A DNA stretch of 64,000 bases from Deminuibacter sp966424055 (GCA_966424055.1 CBJLMB010000022.1:35607-99606); one strand, 5' to 3'. Shown: positions 27,314-37,177, counted from the first letter of the stretch. Made by a program: numbers and translations. Notes: generated from the letters alone by a model not told the origin.

Positions 27314-28192
27314 TTACTTGTCCAGGAAGTCCCTGATAATGCTTGTTGCGATCCCTGGCATATTACTGCCGGTTACTTTTGTCAGGGCTTCACCAATAAA
27401 GGAGCCATGAGTGCCTGGCAGTATCGTTAACCCTGCACCGGGTACCAGCTTTGACATGGCTACTGTGTGTTCAGTTGTAATTACATCGTGATCGCCTGCC
27501 ATGAATAAAACAGGTACTTTTATGGATTGCATATCCGCATCTGACCGGTCTTTAAAAGCCAGCCTTCTTGCCCTGTCTTTGTTGAACATGTTCAATACGC
27601 CTTCTTTACTGGGGTTAACGGCCAGGTATGCATCTGCCAGCGGCTTGGGCATATCTTTGAAACCGGCCTTTTCCAATCCCTCGAAAAAGCCGGGTACCAT
27701 ACCTGCTCTTTTATAGTTCGAGGATATCACCACCATTTTGTGTATGATACCCGGATGATGAATAGCAATCTCCAATGTGGTGCAGCCGCCATCACTAAAG
27801 CCGATGATATCGGCCTGGCTGATGTGCAGGTATTGCAGTAATGCCAGCACATCGGCAGCGTCCTGCTGAAACGATTCAGGTGTATTCCTGTCGCCGGTGC
27901 GGCCATGTGCCTGCAGCTCCATGGCAATCACTTTATAATATTTGCTCATTACTGGCAAAACTGTACCCCAGTTGGAAGGGATAGTAGAGCCACCACCATG
28001 TATTAATACCAGCGGGATGCCATTGTTATTGTTGCCATGTACTTCGTAATACATCTGAATGCCATTAACAGTTGCATAACCGCCTGTGCTGTCGTTTTGA
28101 GGATGGATACTGTTAATATCTGCAGCCATAGCTGGTGTATTTAATAAGATATAACCGATCAATACCAATACTACCTGTATGCGTTTTTTCAT
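27314..28192 (-). CDS. Secreted alpha/beta-fold hydrolase
   Basis: A 292-residue protein with a signal peptide ending near residue 23 (TPAMAADI). The oxyanion motif is I-H-G-G-G near residue 65 and the nucleophile elbow is G-F-S-D-G-G near residue 132. The acid is in AGDHDVI and the His in PGTHGSF. It belongs to the general esterase/lyase hydrolase group and acts outside the cytoplasm. The natural substrate is not indicated. It converges on the AraC gene. Confidence 0.88.
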   Translation of the reverse strand: MKKRIQVVLVLIGYILLNTPAMAADINSIHPQNDSTGGYATVNGIQMYYEVHGNNNNGIPLVLIHGGGSTIPSNWGTVLPVMSKYYKVIAMELQAHGRTGDRNTPESFQQDAADVLALLQYLHISQADIIGFSDGGCTTLEIAIHHPGIIHKMVVISSNYKRAGMVPGFFEGLEKAGFKDMPKPLADAYLAVNPSKEGVLNMFNKDRARRLAFKDRSDADMQSIKVPVLFMAGDHDVITTEHTVAMSKLVPGAGLTILPGTHGSFIGEALTKVTGSNMPGIATSIIRDFLDK

Positions 28193-28449
28193 TGTTTGAA
28201 TTTTAGGTAAAATTAATTTGACCAGTCAGGAAGAGCGGGGTGTAAATACGGCAAATTGGGGGTAGAAAACGACAAGGATGTGTGGCTCTACTATTACCCG
28301 GCTTTTTTAACAATATACTGATGTATTTACTTGCCTGCAGTAAGCTGGCTTTGAACATCGGCTATGATTGTCAATCTGCTTACCGGCCGGTTCATTTTTA
28401 TTGAAATAAATAACTATATTCAGGCTGAAGCTTCCAAATAAAATAAACC

Positions 28450-28833
28450 ATGCATACAGTAGACTATCCGAAGATCAAAAACATGAGCCCCCAGCTCATC
28501 GTGGCCAACCTGGAAAGTTCGATTGAATTTTATACAAAGCAATTAGGCTTTAGCATAGATTTCCGGTATGAGGACTTTTATGCCGGTGTTATCAAAGATG
28601 GCTATTCCATCCATCTTAAATCAGGTGTGCCCTTCGCAGAAGAAAGAAAAAACAAACGGCAGAATGAAGACCTGGATATTAGTTTTTCAATATCCGGCAT
28701 TGAAACATTTTACCAGGAATTTTTAGCCAAACAGGTTGAGGTAGTTCAGCCATTGCGCCAGATGCCTTATGGGAAAGAGTTTTATATCGCAGATCCTGAC
28801 GGGTATATACTTTGTTATGTAGAAACAGCATAG
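28450..28833 (+). CDS. VOC-superfamily protein
   Basis: A 127-residue cytoplasmic protein with the VOC pattern 'MSPQLIVANLESSIEFYTKQLGFSI' at the start. The closing strand pair is 'GKEFYIADPDGYILCYVE', which includes the typical D-P-D-G-Y-x-L and final Glu metal ligand. It most resembles bleomycin-resistance/glyoxalase I-like proteins. It stands alone, with a 257-bp upstream spacer shared with the divergent hydrolase gene. Confidence 0.85.
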   Translation: MHTVDYPKIKNMSPQLIVANLESSIEFYTKQLGFSIDFRYEDFYAGVIKDGYSIHLKSGVPFAEERKNKRQNEDLDISFSISGIETFYQEFLAKQVEVVQPLRQMPYGKEFYIADPDGYILCYVETA

Positions 28834-28917
28834 CAGATATTCGCAGCTGGTAACAGGAGCAACAGGAATGCCTGGCAGGGTTGCGCTGCGATTATAGAAA
28901 CTTGAAGAAAAAATGAT

Positions 28918-29361
28918 TTACTCTTCCAGCTTTCCATTGGCATAGTACAAAGCTGCCTGAGGGATGCCATAAACCCAGCGGAAAGTAGCTACCAGGTCTT
29001 TTTGGTGATAATCGACCAGATCATTGCGGTTTTCGCGGAAACTGGTATCTGTGGAAGTACTTTCTTTATAAAAGTAGATCGCATAAAAGCTGTAAACATT
29101 GTAATCAACAGCCTTGGCAGTATCAGTAAAACGCCTGATCTGTTGATGAACAGTGCTTGTGTCATGCTCCGAATAGCCTTTTATTACATAATAATCCATT
29201 CTTCTGCGCAGACTGCTGTCAGTTGTTGTTTTTCCGCTATCACTGGTATTCCAGGCATAATCGGATACAGAATAAGGGCTAAGCGGATATATTTTCAACT
29301 TGTTCCTTTCCTTACAGGCAATCATTAAAACGGTCATGAAAGCGAGTAAAATCTTTCTCAT
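28918..29361 (-). CDS. Small lipoprotein next to the DUF3289 gene
   Basis: A 147-residue protein with a lipoprotein signal (AFMTVLMIAC, Cys at residue 16). The mature part is charged and soluble (SDYAWNTSDSGKTTTDSSLRRRMDYYVIKGYSE...). Family not recognised. Its start lies one base after the stop of the DUF3289 gene on the same strand, so the two are almost certainly cotranscribed. A membrane-anchored lipoprotein directly after a possible effector domain suggests an immunity role; that is inference. Confidence 0.7.
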   Translation of the reverse strand: MRKILLAFMTVLMIACKERNKLKIYPLSPYSVSDYAWNTSDSGKTTTDSSLRRRMDYYVIKGYSEHDTSTVHQQIRRFTDTAKAVDYNVYSFYAIYFYKESTSTDTSFRENRNDLVDYHQKDLVATFRWVYGIPQAALYYANGKLEE

Positions 29362-29362
29362 C

Positions 29363-30019
29363 TTATCTGTTTATATTCGATAAAAACTGTTTGTATATAA
29401 CAATCTCCGTTATAAACGGCCTGTAGCAACGATAATGCTGCAATATCCACCATGCTTTAAAACCACTGCCTCCTTTTGGTGGAACAAAAAAACGACTTTT
29501 ATTCTTGATAACATCAGGTTTATCAAGACCAAAATCATCCAGGAGTGTAATTTTAAAAATTCCCTTGTAATCTCCTGTGGTTTTATTAAACTCATAATTC
29601 AATAATTCTGCTTTACAAGCGTAAACTTGGTGTAGAGTAATGCCCAAACCCAATGCCTTATCTATCAAATTTCCAAAAGAAAATACCGGCATATTTTGTT
29701 GCAAAGCAAGGCGTGTAAGGTTTCCCCTAACCATTTTAATGTCCCTGGCAAATACATCAGCAAAATCCTGAACCCATTGTCTGAACTCGACATTCCAATT
29801 AACTTCCTCATTTAAAAGTGAACTTTGATAAATGCCGCCCTCATTTTTGCGAAATTTATTAAACATTTCTAATGCTACAGTTCTGAGCCTACCTCTGGAT
29901 GTCCATTCAAAAAGGGCTTTCATTCTCGAGAAGAGTTCTTCGTCTGTTGCTGTTAAATCCTCCCCAGAAATACCCATGCCTATCACAGATGGTTGGTCGC
30001 AATAACGCAGGCTTTCCAC
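29363..30019 (-). CDS. DUF3289 family protein (possible effector domain)
   Basis: A 218-residue protein with the DUF3289 layout: an N-terminal helical 'TDEELFSRMKALFEW' segment, 'ALGLGITLHQVYACKAELLNYEF', then 'KITLLDDFGLDKPDVI' and a final 'GFKAWWILQHYRCYRPFITEI'. This matches the enterobacterial pattern G-M-G-I-T-V-H...HFGLDDTDI...FVLQRY as I recall it. The called start is GTG at 30019. The frame is open about 60 bases further upstream (…LFRNASTQYK) with no ATG, so the gene may be an orphaned C-terminal domain that lost its carrier. Biochemical activity of the family is not known to me. Confidence 0.7.
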   Translation of the reverse strand: MESLRYCDQPSVIGMGISGEDLTATDEELFSRMKALFEWTSRGRLRTVALEMFNKFRKNEGGIYQSSLLNEEVNWNVEFRQWVQDFADVFARDIKMVRGNLTRLALQQNMPVFSFGNLIDKALGLGITLHQVYACKAELLNYEFNKTTGDYKGIFKITLLDDFGLDKPDVIKNKSRFFVPPKGGSGFKAWWILQHYRCYRPFITEIVIYKQFLSNINR

Positions 30020-30517
30020 TTTGTATTGCGTTGAAGCATTTCTAAAGAGCGGGAATAAGCAATTAAAAGCGGCTGTTTATAAGTATAAACAGGTGGATGT
30101 TTGGTTAGCAGTAGCATATGTAATTTTATACCAGATAAAAGTATTAAAGTTATATGAACGTTAATGCTCTCCTGTAATAAAGTGATAATATTTGATGTGT
30201 GATAATGCTTGTTTTCGATAACACGGTTTGCAGAAGAGTGGCTTTAAGCAGCTTTATTGTGCTTAGGTTCGGTCTGTGTTCGTACCCGTTCACCCAACCT
30301 GTTGCGATTTGCTAGCGTGAACATGTATAGCGTACGAAGCAATCTCGTGTTGGTGAACGGATACTCGTAAAGTTGTTTTAGTTTGCAGTGTATTGTTTAA
30401 TGTTGCAGTGTATTGTAAAATGTACGAAAGTTTTTATGACCATTTTAAACAATTTTACAGAAACGGATCTGCTTAAAACAGGTAGCAAGTTATGGTATGC
30501 TTTAAACCGTTCAAAAA
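30020..30517. repeat. Spacer with long imperfect inverted repeat (30282-30364)
   Basis: Within about 500 bp lacking an intact gene, the arms 30282-30313 (containing CCGTTCACCCAAC) and 30338-30364 (containing GTTGGTGAACGG) pair over most of their length. Inner matches include GATT/AATC and GCT/AGC around a 24-nt loop. The arm word 'cgaagcaatctcg' resembles REP-type repeats of this phylum. Nothing else was identified in the stretch. Confidence 0.55.
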
Positions 30518-30709
30518 ATGGCAACCATGGCAAATTTCTATGTACTGAAAGATTTTCAAAAAGAAATGTTGTTCAGCAATCTTTTCTGGATGGGCCTATA
30601 CCCCAACTCCATTGCAGTAATGGATGAACAGAATGTTTTTGTTGGAATGAGAGGCGGCATTACCCAACTGGACCTGGTAGCAAAAAAACTAAAGTTTTAT
30701 AAATATTAA
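30518..30709 (+). pseudogene. C-terminal fragment of a propeller-like protein
   Basis: The reading frame ends with 'FSNLFWMGLYPNSIAVMDEQ' and then 'VFVGMRGGITQLDLVAKKLK', a well-formed last blade of a propeller-like protein. The upstream part that should carry the other blades is missing. A different frame (30388-30627) covers the start of the region and reads protein-like 'FTETDLLKTGSKLWYALNRS', suggesting a frameshifted remnant. It lies 0.5 kb from the DUF3289/lipoprotein pair on the opposite strand and could be a relic of the same accessory locus. Confidence 0.5.
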
Positions 30710-30814
30710 AAATCCGGTTTGCTGTTGCGCCGCAATAAAACCTCTGTTGCCTGCTCATTTTCAAATTCCCAATTCCCTCATTTTAAAACCAACCTCCCTC
30801 CCAACCCTTTCACC

Positions 30815-30853
30815 AGGGTGTTAACAGGTTGTTTTTCAATTTAACACCCTTTT
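30815..30853 (+). terminator. Stem-loop followed by TTTT
   Basis: AGGGTGTTAA (30815-30824) and TTAACACCCT (30841-30850) form a perfect 10-bp stem with a 16-nt loop followed by a T run. It would end rightward transcription after the fragment at 30709. It could equally be an operator for the efflux operon, about 400 bp downstream. Confidence 0.5.
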
Positions 30854-31237
30854 AGCCATTACTCGTCGAAAAAATTTATTTACGATTATCCAAAACCCTT
30901 ATTTTGGCCTGCTATTGAAAAACACCCAAAGAACAAGCTATTTTAAACACCGGATCGTTAGGGACATTGGTCTTCAAGACTGGTACCTGGTATACCGGGC
31001 TTTTTATTTGCTTGATAAGTTCACTCCCGCTGCATTTCTATTTTTGTAAATTATACTCCGATAAGTGAAAACTTCCCGGCAGCCTGTTGCTGATGGTAAA
31101 ACATGCAATGGCCTTTTGTTTCCGGTTAAGGAAAGGGAATGTAATTATCGGTAACCTGTATAATTCATTGATAATGCCCGCTGCTGCATGCTTTATTAAC
31201 CTATATTCTATCTATAGGGGCAACCCTATTAATAAAA
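30854..31237. other. Upstream region of the efflux operon
   Basis: This 384-bp AT-rich stretch has no gene-like ORF. It must contain the promoter of the efflux operon; no perfect TAnnTTTG box close to the start or recognisable regulator gene was found. Confidence 0.4.
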
Positions 31238-32632
31238 GTGGCTAACGTGATAAATTACAGGAAGTACTTCTTTGCAGTAAAAGAACCGGGATGGACAAAA
31301 AGAATTGGCGTTGTTGGAGCATTTTTTTGGGTTACTATATTCAGCTCCGGTCAACCGGGCTTTGGCCAGGGTGCCCATGACAGCATTGCATCACTTTCCC
31401 TCAGGCAGTGTATCGACTATGCATTGCAGCATCAGCCCGCATTACAGCAATCCCTGGTACGAACCAATATTGCCAAAGCATCCAACGCCATCAGCTTGTC
31501 AGGATGGTACCCGCAGGTAGGCGTTACTGCCAACCTGAACCATTACCTGCAGCGTCCCACCGCACTTTCTAATGTCAATGGAAATGAAGTGCCCATTAAA
31601 ACCAGTGTTGTCAATACTTCCACACCGGGTGTAGGCGTTACACAAACCATTTTCAGTCCTTCCCTTTTATATGCGAGCAAGGCGGCACCGCTTAACCTGA
31701 AAGAGGCGCAGCAGGCCACTGACAGCGTGAAAATTGAGCTGGTATCTGAAGTAAGCAGGTCATTTTACAGCCTGTTGCTTACGCTGCAGCAAATAGATGT
31801 GTTGAAAGAAGATACAGCACGCCTGGGCGAAAGCATGCGCACCGCCTACCACCAGTTTGTGGGCGGTATTGTTGATGAAACAGATTATGAGCAGGCAACC
31901 GTTACACTCAATACCTCGATGGTACAGCTGAAACAGGCAGCTGAAAGTGTGCAGCCTCAGTATGCCGCATTAAAACAGCTGATGGGATACCCGCCCGAAC
32001 AGCAATTCAATGTAAACTACGACAGCACTGAAATGCTGAAGAACATTGATATCGATACTGCTGAACAGCTGCAATACGATAAACGCATAGAGCTGAAGCA
32101 GCTGGCCACACAAAAAAGCCTGCAGCAGCAGCTCACCAAATATTACCAGAAGGCGTATTTCCCCACGCTATCGGCATTTTACAATTATAATTATGCTTTT
32201 CAAAACAACAGTTTCTCCAAGTTGTATGCCGATGCCTATCCCAATTCACTGATCGGTTTAACCTTAAGTGTGCCTGTGTTTACAGGGTTTTCACGCGTGC
32301 AGAACCTGCGCCGTTCTAAACTGCAGGGGCAAATGCTCGACTGGACCGAAGTGAACCTGAGATCGGCCATCTATTCAGAATATAAAACAGCACTGGCAAA
32401 TTATAAAAGCAATATTTATAACCTGAAGCAGATGAAAGACAATGTAGCACTTTCCAGGCGGGTATATTTTGTGGTTGACCTGCAATACAAACAGGGCCTT
32501 ACCCCCTACCTGAATGTTATCACGGCCGAATCGAATTTGAGAACTTCTGAATTAACCTATCTGAATGCTCTGTTCCAGGTGCTGTCCAGCAAAATCGACT
32601 GGCAGAAAGCGATGGGTGATATTCAGTATTAA
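31238..32632 (+). CDS. TolC-family outer-membrane efflux protein
   Basis: A 464-residue protein with a signal region (GVVGAFFWVTIFSSGQPGFGQ). It has two TolC repeats: 'LSLRQCIDYALQHQPALQQSLV' and long helices with 'ALKQLMGYP' and 'LSVPVFTGFSRVQNLRRSKLQ'. It forms the trimeric channel through the outer membrane and periplasm. It is the first gene of a four-gene RND efflux operon; the adaptor begins 27 bp later. The start is uncertain: GTG at 31238 or 31247 are the only upstream options in frame, as the ATG at 31291 is out of frame. Confidence 0.9.
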   Translation: MANVINYRKYFFAVKEPGWTKRIGVVGAFFWVTIFSSGQPGFGQGAHDSIASLSLRQCIDYALQHQPALQQSLVRTNIAKASNAISLSGWYPQVGVTANLNHYLQRPTALSNVNGNEVPIKTSVVNTSTPGVGVTQTIFSPSLLYASKAAPLNLKEAQQATDSVKIELVSEVSRSFYSLLLTLQQIDVLKEDTARLGESMRTAYHQFVGGIVDETDYEQATVTLNTSMVQLKQAAESVQPQYAALKQLMGYPPEQQFNVNYDSTEMLKNIDIDTAEQLQYDKRIELKQLATQKSLQQQLTKYYQKAYFPTLSAFYNYNYAFQNNSFSKLYADAYPNSLIGLTLSVPVFTGFSRVQNLRRSKLQGQMLDWTEVNLRSAIYSEYKTALANYKSNIYNLKQMKDNVALSRRVYFVVDLQYKQGLTPYLNVITAESNLRTSELTYLNALFQVLSSKIDWQKAMGDIQY

Positions 32633-32659
32633 ACATTATTCCGCATAAAAACCTATTCA

Positions 32660-33865
32660 ATGAATAGAGTAATAGTCAGTATTGTTTTTTTGAGTGGTGC
32701 AGCGCTTTTTTCCTGCCAGCAGAAGCCCGCTGCCGTTTCATCGGCTATACCTGTGAATTTATATACTGTATCAAGCAGGCCTGTTCTATACTATGATCAA
32801 TACCCCTCAACCACGCAGGCATTGAGCCAGGTAAATATTGTTTCAAATGTACAGGGCTATGTTACGGGTATCCTTGCTGCTGATGGAAGCCAGGTGCACA
32901 AGGGGCAATTGCTGTACGAGATTGATAAACGTATTTACCAGTCAGCCTACGACCAGGCAGCTGCCAACCTGAAAGTGGCGCAGGGCAATGAAGTACAGGC
33001 ACAGCAGGATGCTGACCGTTATGTGTACCTGAATCAGTATCATGCCGTGGCCAAACAAGCCTATGACCATGCAGTGATCGCTTTGGAGAATGCCAAAAGC
33101 CAAACCAAAGCAGCACAGGAAGCATTGCGTTCAGCAAAAACCAACCTGGGCTTCGCCAATATTTATGCACCGTTTGATGGTACTATCGGCATCAGCACGG
33201 TAAGGCTGGGTAATGTGGCTGTTGCCGGGCAAACGGTGTTGAACACCATATCTACCAACGACCCGATGGCGGTTGATTTTCTGGTGAATGAGAAAAAGCT
33301 GCTCTCTTTTGAGCAATTTCAACGGAATAGCAAGGGTATGCCTGATTCGTTGTTTACCATGCAGCTGCCCGATAATTCGCTTTATCCTTATCCAGGCAAA
33401 ATCGCAGTGATAGACCGCGCTGTAGACCCGCAAACGGGTACCATTCGCGTAAGACTTGTTTTTCCTAACCCTAAGAACATATTAAAGGCCGGGATGAGCT
33501 GTATTGTGCGCGTTCGCAACCAGGAAACAGCGCCGCAAATGGTTGTGCCGGGTAAGGCGGTGGTGGAACAGATGGGGGAATATTTTTTGTATGTGGCAAA
33601 GGATACGGTGATCACACATACCGGCACTGGCGCCAGATCTGCTGAAAAAGGCGAACAGGACAATACACCTAAACTGCATGCCATTCAAAGGAAAGTTCAG
33701 CTGGGGCAAACCATCGGGCCGAATGTCATTGTATTATCAGGGGTGAATGATGGCGACCGGATAGTGGTAGACGGCATACAATCACTGAACGATGGCTCAC
33801 CCATCTCGGCAGGCAATAAAAAGCCCGGCGGTGCCGATCCGGCCAGGCAGGGAAAACATGAATAA
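32660..33865 (+). CDS. RND efflux periplasmic adaptor lipoprotein (HlyD/AcrA type)
   Basis: A 401-residue membrane-fusion protein with a lipoprotein signal (LSGAALFSC, Cys near residue 19). It has the lipoyl-like halves 'VSNVQGYVTGILAADGSQVHKGQLLYEID' and 'NIYAPFDGTIGISTVRLGNVAVAG', an alpha-hairpin between them, then beta-barrel and membrane-proximal domains. It links the TolC channel to the RND pump. A single adaptor serves two downstream permeases. Confidence 0.93.
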   Translation: MNRVIVSIVFLSGAALFSCQQKPAAVSSAIPVNLYTVSSRPVLYYDQYPSTTQALSQVNIVSNVQGYVTGILAADGSQVHKGQLLYEIDKRIYQSAYDQAAANLKVAQGNEVQAQQDADRYVYLNQYHAVAKQAYDHAVIALENAKSQTKAAQEALRSAKTNLGFANIYAPFDGTIGISTVRLGNVAVAGQTVLNTISTNDPMAVDFLVNEKKLLSFEQFQRNSKGMPDSLFTMQLPDNSLYPYPGKIAVIDRAVDPQTGTIRVRLVFPNPKNILKAGMSCIVRVRNQETAPQMVVPGKAVVEQMGEYFLYVAKDTVITHTGTGARSAEKGEQDNTPKLHAIQRKVQLGQTIGPNVIVLSGVNDGDRIVVDGIQSLNDGSPISAGNKKPGGADPARQGKHE

Positions 33866-33916
33866 GCCACCTGCCGCACAAAATATTACGAAGCATAAAA
33901 TTGATATAGGCATCTC

Positions 33917-36900
33917 ATGATTGCAAATACATTTATTAAAAGGCCGGTAACCGCAATCGTTGTATCAATTGTATTGGTATTGACGGGTGTGGTGTGTATT
34001 CTTAATTTGCCTATTGACCAATACCCCGATATTACGCCACCCGTAGTACAGGTGAACGGGCAGTTTATCGGAGCCGATGCACAAACAGTGGAACAAACTG
34101 TTGCCACTCCTATTGAAGAACAGATCAATGGTACACCGGGTATGGAATACATGCAGAGCAACAGCTCTGCCAATGGCAGTATGCAAACCACTGTTACCTA
34201 CAATATTGGAACCGATATTGATATTGCCACGCTTGATGTGCAGAACCGTGTAAGCATTGCCACCCCACTGGTACCCAGCGCGGCTACCAGGCTGGGGCTT
34301 ACGGTTCGCGCGGTAAACCCGAGTATGCTGATGATGGTAGCACTGTACTCACCCCATGGCACGCATGATGTTACTTTTTTAGACAACTATACCAACATAT
34401 TTATCCGGGATGCCCTGCTGCGTGTACCCGGTGTGGGCACCATCACCAGCTTTGCGGATAATTTCAGTATGCGTGTTTGGATGAACCCCGAAAAAATGGC
34501 CTCTTACAGTCTTACCCCACAGGATATCATCACCGCGCTCAATACACAAAACGTCCAGGTGGCAGCCGGTTCAGCAGGTGTGCCGCCGCAAACCAAACTA
34601 CAGACATTTGAACTGGGCATACTGGTAAACGGGCGGTTAAGCAAAGTGAGCGAGTTTGAAAACATTATTGTGAAAACCATCCCTGCCACCGGTGAGCTGG
34701 TTTATTTAAAAGATGTGGCAAGGGTTGAATTGGGTAAATTCAGTTTTTCCAGCAATTCTTTTGTTGACGGGCACCGCGCATCTTATCTGCAGGTTTACCA
34801 GTCGCCGGGCAGCAATGCACTGAAAACAGCACAGGGTGTTTATGATGAGCTGGAACAATTAAAACAGTTCTTCCCCTCCGATGTGGAATATAAAGTGCCT
34901 TTTGAATCGATCACCGTGGTTAAAGTTTCCATGACCGATGTAGTGGTTACGTTATTGATGACACTGGCACTGGTGGCCATCGTAGTATTTGTGTTCCTGC
35001 AAAATTTCCGCTCTACACTGATACCGGTACTGGCCATACCCGTTTCTATATTCGGCACTTTCTGCTTTTTTATACCGCTCGGTTTTACCATCAATACCCT
35101 CACCATGTTTGGCTTTGTGCTGGCAATAGGTATTGTAGTGGATGATGCCATCATCGTGGTGGAAGCTGTTCAGCATTATATGGATAAAAAAGGCATGTCG
35201 CCCAAAGAAGCGACCTATTATGCCATGAAAGATATTTCGGCTCCTGTAGTGGCCATTGCGCTGATACTGGCAGCGGTGTTTGTGCCGGTGGGCTTTATCC
35301 CCGGCATTGTGGGAAGGCTGTATCAGCAGTTTGCCATTACCATTGCTATATCTGTATTGATCTCTGCGTTTATCGCGCTTTCCTTAACGCCGGCGCTTTG
35401 CACCTTACTGCTGAAGCCCACCGATCCCAATAAAAAAGCCAGGGGCTTAAGCAAACTGTTTGAAAAGTTCAATACCTGGTTCGAGCGTATCTCGCAAAGT
35501 TATGTAAGAGGGGTTGCTAAAAGTATCAAAGGCGCTACTTATATACTGGTGCTGCTGCTGCTAATATGCGTGGCTGCGGGGTTCTTATTTGTGAAAAAGC
35601 CTTCAGGCTTTATTCCGTCAGAAGATGATGGTAATTTGTATGTCACCTTTCAATTACCACCCGCCTCTTCCACTGCCCGTGCCGTGGAAACGATGAACAG
35701 GCTGATGAAAGTGGTCACTGAAACACCGGGTGTAGGCCATATTGCCGCTTTGTCGGGACTGAATGTGATCAACAATGCCACTAACTCCAACTGCGGCACT
35801 ATTTATATCCAGCTGACCCCCTGGGATGAGCGAAATAAAAAAAGCGAACAAGTACCGGGTATTGTTACCGAACTGCGCAAACGGATAGCCGATGCAGAGA
35901 TCAACGATGCCAATGTAGAAGTGGTGCAGCCTTCACCGCTTCCGGGTGTAGGGGCAACAGTGGGTTTCAGCTTCCAGATAGAACAACGCAGCACCAATGA
36001 TGATCTGCATGCTTTTGAAAACGTAGTAAGCCGGTTTGTTGCGGAAGCCAATAAAAACCCAGCCATATCGGGCGCCTATAGTTTTTACAATGCACATACG
36101 CCGAGCTACAATGTAACGGTAGACAGGGAGAAATGCGAAAAACTGGGTGCAGATGTAGGTGATGTATTCACGACCATCCAGGCTTTTATGGGCAGTATGT
36201 ACATCAACGATTTCACCACTTATAACCGTACATTCCATGTAGTGGTGCAGGCAGACACGGCTTACCGCAATGTGATCAGCGATCTGGATAAATATTATGT
36301 GCGCAACCAGGCAGGACAAATGCTGCCATTGGGTACTTTGATCAGCTATAAACCCGTGGAAACAGCGCCGCTGGTTTCCCATTTCAATATTTTCCGCTCG
36401 GCGGAAATAGACGGCACATCCGGCGCAGGCTACAGCACTACAGAAACCATAGAAGCGCTCAAAGATGTGGCGGCCAAAGTATTGCCCAAAGGTTATGCCT
36501 ACGAGTTTTCAGGATTGAGTTATGAGGAAATCAGGGCTGGCTCCACTACTGTGTATATTTTTATTTTCTCTATCACCTTTGTTTTCCTTTTCCTGTCTGC
36601 ATTGTACGAAAGCTGGTCTGTACCGTTTTCTGTTTTGCTGGCGGTGCCGGTGGGTGTGTTCGGTGCCATTTTTACGCTGTTTTTAGTGCCCAGTCTTACA
36701 AATAACATCTATGCACAAATCGGTATCATCACCCTCATAGGGCTTGCTGCCAAGAATGCTATCCTGATTGTGGAATTTGCCAAAGTGCGTGTAGACAGAG
36801 GTGAAGACCTGGTAGGCGCAACCTTAGAAGCTGTGGGCTTGCGTTTACGGCCAATCGTGATGACCTCCATGGCTTTTATCCTGGGTGTATTGCCCCTGGT

Positions 36901-37177
36901 GCTGGCCACAGGTGCCGGTGCGGTCTCGCGCAGAACCATTGGCTATACTGTACTCGGTGGTATGATCGCCGCATCTACCATCGCCATTTTTATTGTACCT
37001 GTATTGTTTGTGCTCATCACCCGGTTGTCGTATGGCAAAGCCAAACTGGCTTGGTTAAAAGAACACCATGAAAGCCTGATGGAGAAAGCAAGAAAAATGG
37101 AAGAACAGAATATCGATCCTGAGCTGGAGTTTGAAATACAGCGGTCAAAGGATTTTCATAAACCTGCCAACGGATGA
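33917..37177 (+). CDS. RND efflux permease 1 (AcrB/HAE1 type)
   Basis: A 1086-residue inner-membrane pump with 12 membrane helices and two large periplasmic loops. Start motif 'FIKRPVTAIVVSIVLVLTGV'. The proton-relay Asp pair is in 'GIVVDDAIIVVEAV', and the Lys of helix 10 in 'GLAAKNAILIVEFAKV'. The family exports hydrophobic drugs, detergents or solvents by proton antiport. Its stop codon overlaps the start of the second permease by four bases, showing tight coupling. Confidence 0.95.
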   Translation: MIANTFIKRPVTAIVVSIVLVLTGVVCILNLPIDQYPDITPPVVQVNGQFIGADAQTVEQTVATPIEEQINGTPGMEYMQSNSSANGSMQTTVTYNIGTDIDIATLDVQNRVSIATPLVPSAATRLGLTVRAVNPSMLMMVALYSPHGTHDVTFLDNYTNIFIRDALLRVPGVGTITSFADNFSMRVWMNPEKMASYSLTPQDIITALNTQNVQVAAGSAGVPPQTKLQTFELGILVNGRLSKVSEFENIIVKTIPATGELVYLKDVARVELGKFSFSSNSFVDGHRASYLQVYQSPGSNALKTAQGVYDELEQLKQFFPSDVEYKVPFESITVVKVSMTDVVVTLLMTLALVAIVVFVFLQNFRSTLIPVLAIPVSIFGTFCFFIPLGFTINTLTMFGFVLAIGIVVDDAIIVVEAVQHYMDKKGMSPKEATYYAMKDISAPVVAIALILAAVFVPVGFIPGIVGRLYQQFAITIAISVLISAFIALSLTPALCTLLLKPTDPNKKARGLSKLFEKFNTWFERISQSYVRGVAKSIKGATYILVLLLLICVAAGFLFVKKPSGFIPSEDDGNLYVTFQLPPASSTARAVETMNRLMKVVTETPGVGHIAALSGLNVINNATNSNCGTIYIQLTPWDERNKKSEQVPGIVTELRKRIADAEINDANVEVVQPSPLPGVGATVGFSFQIEQRSTNDDLHAFENVVSRFVAEANKNPAISGAYSFYNAHTPSYNVTVDREKCEKLGADVGDVFTTIQAFMGSMYINDFTTYNRTFHVVVQADTAYRNVISDLDKYYVRNQAGQMLPLGTLISYKPVETAPLVSHFNIFRSAEIDGTSGAGYSTTETIEALKDVAAKVLPKGYAYEFSGLSYEEIRAGSTTVYIFIFSITFVFLFLSALYESWSVPFSVLLAVPVGVFGAIFTLFLVPSLTNNIYAQIGIITLIGLAAKNAILIVEFAKVRVDRGEDLVGATLEAVGLRLRPIVMTSMAFILGVLPLVLATGAGAVSRRTIGYTVLGGMIAASTIAIFIVPVLFVLITRLSYGKAKLAWLKEHHESLMEKARKMEEQNIDPELEFEIQRSKDFHKPANG

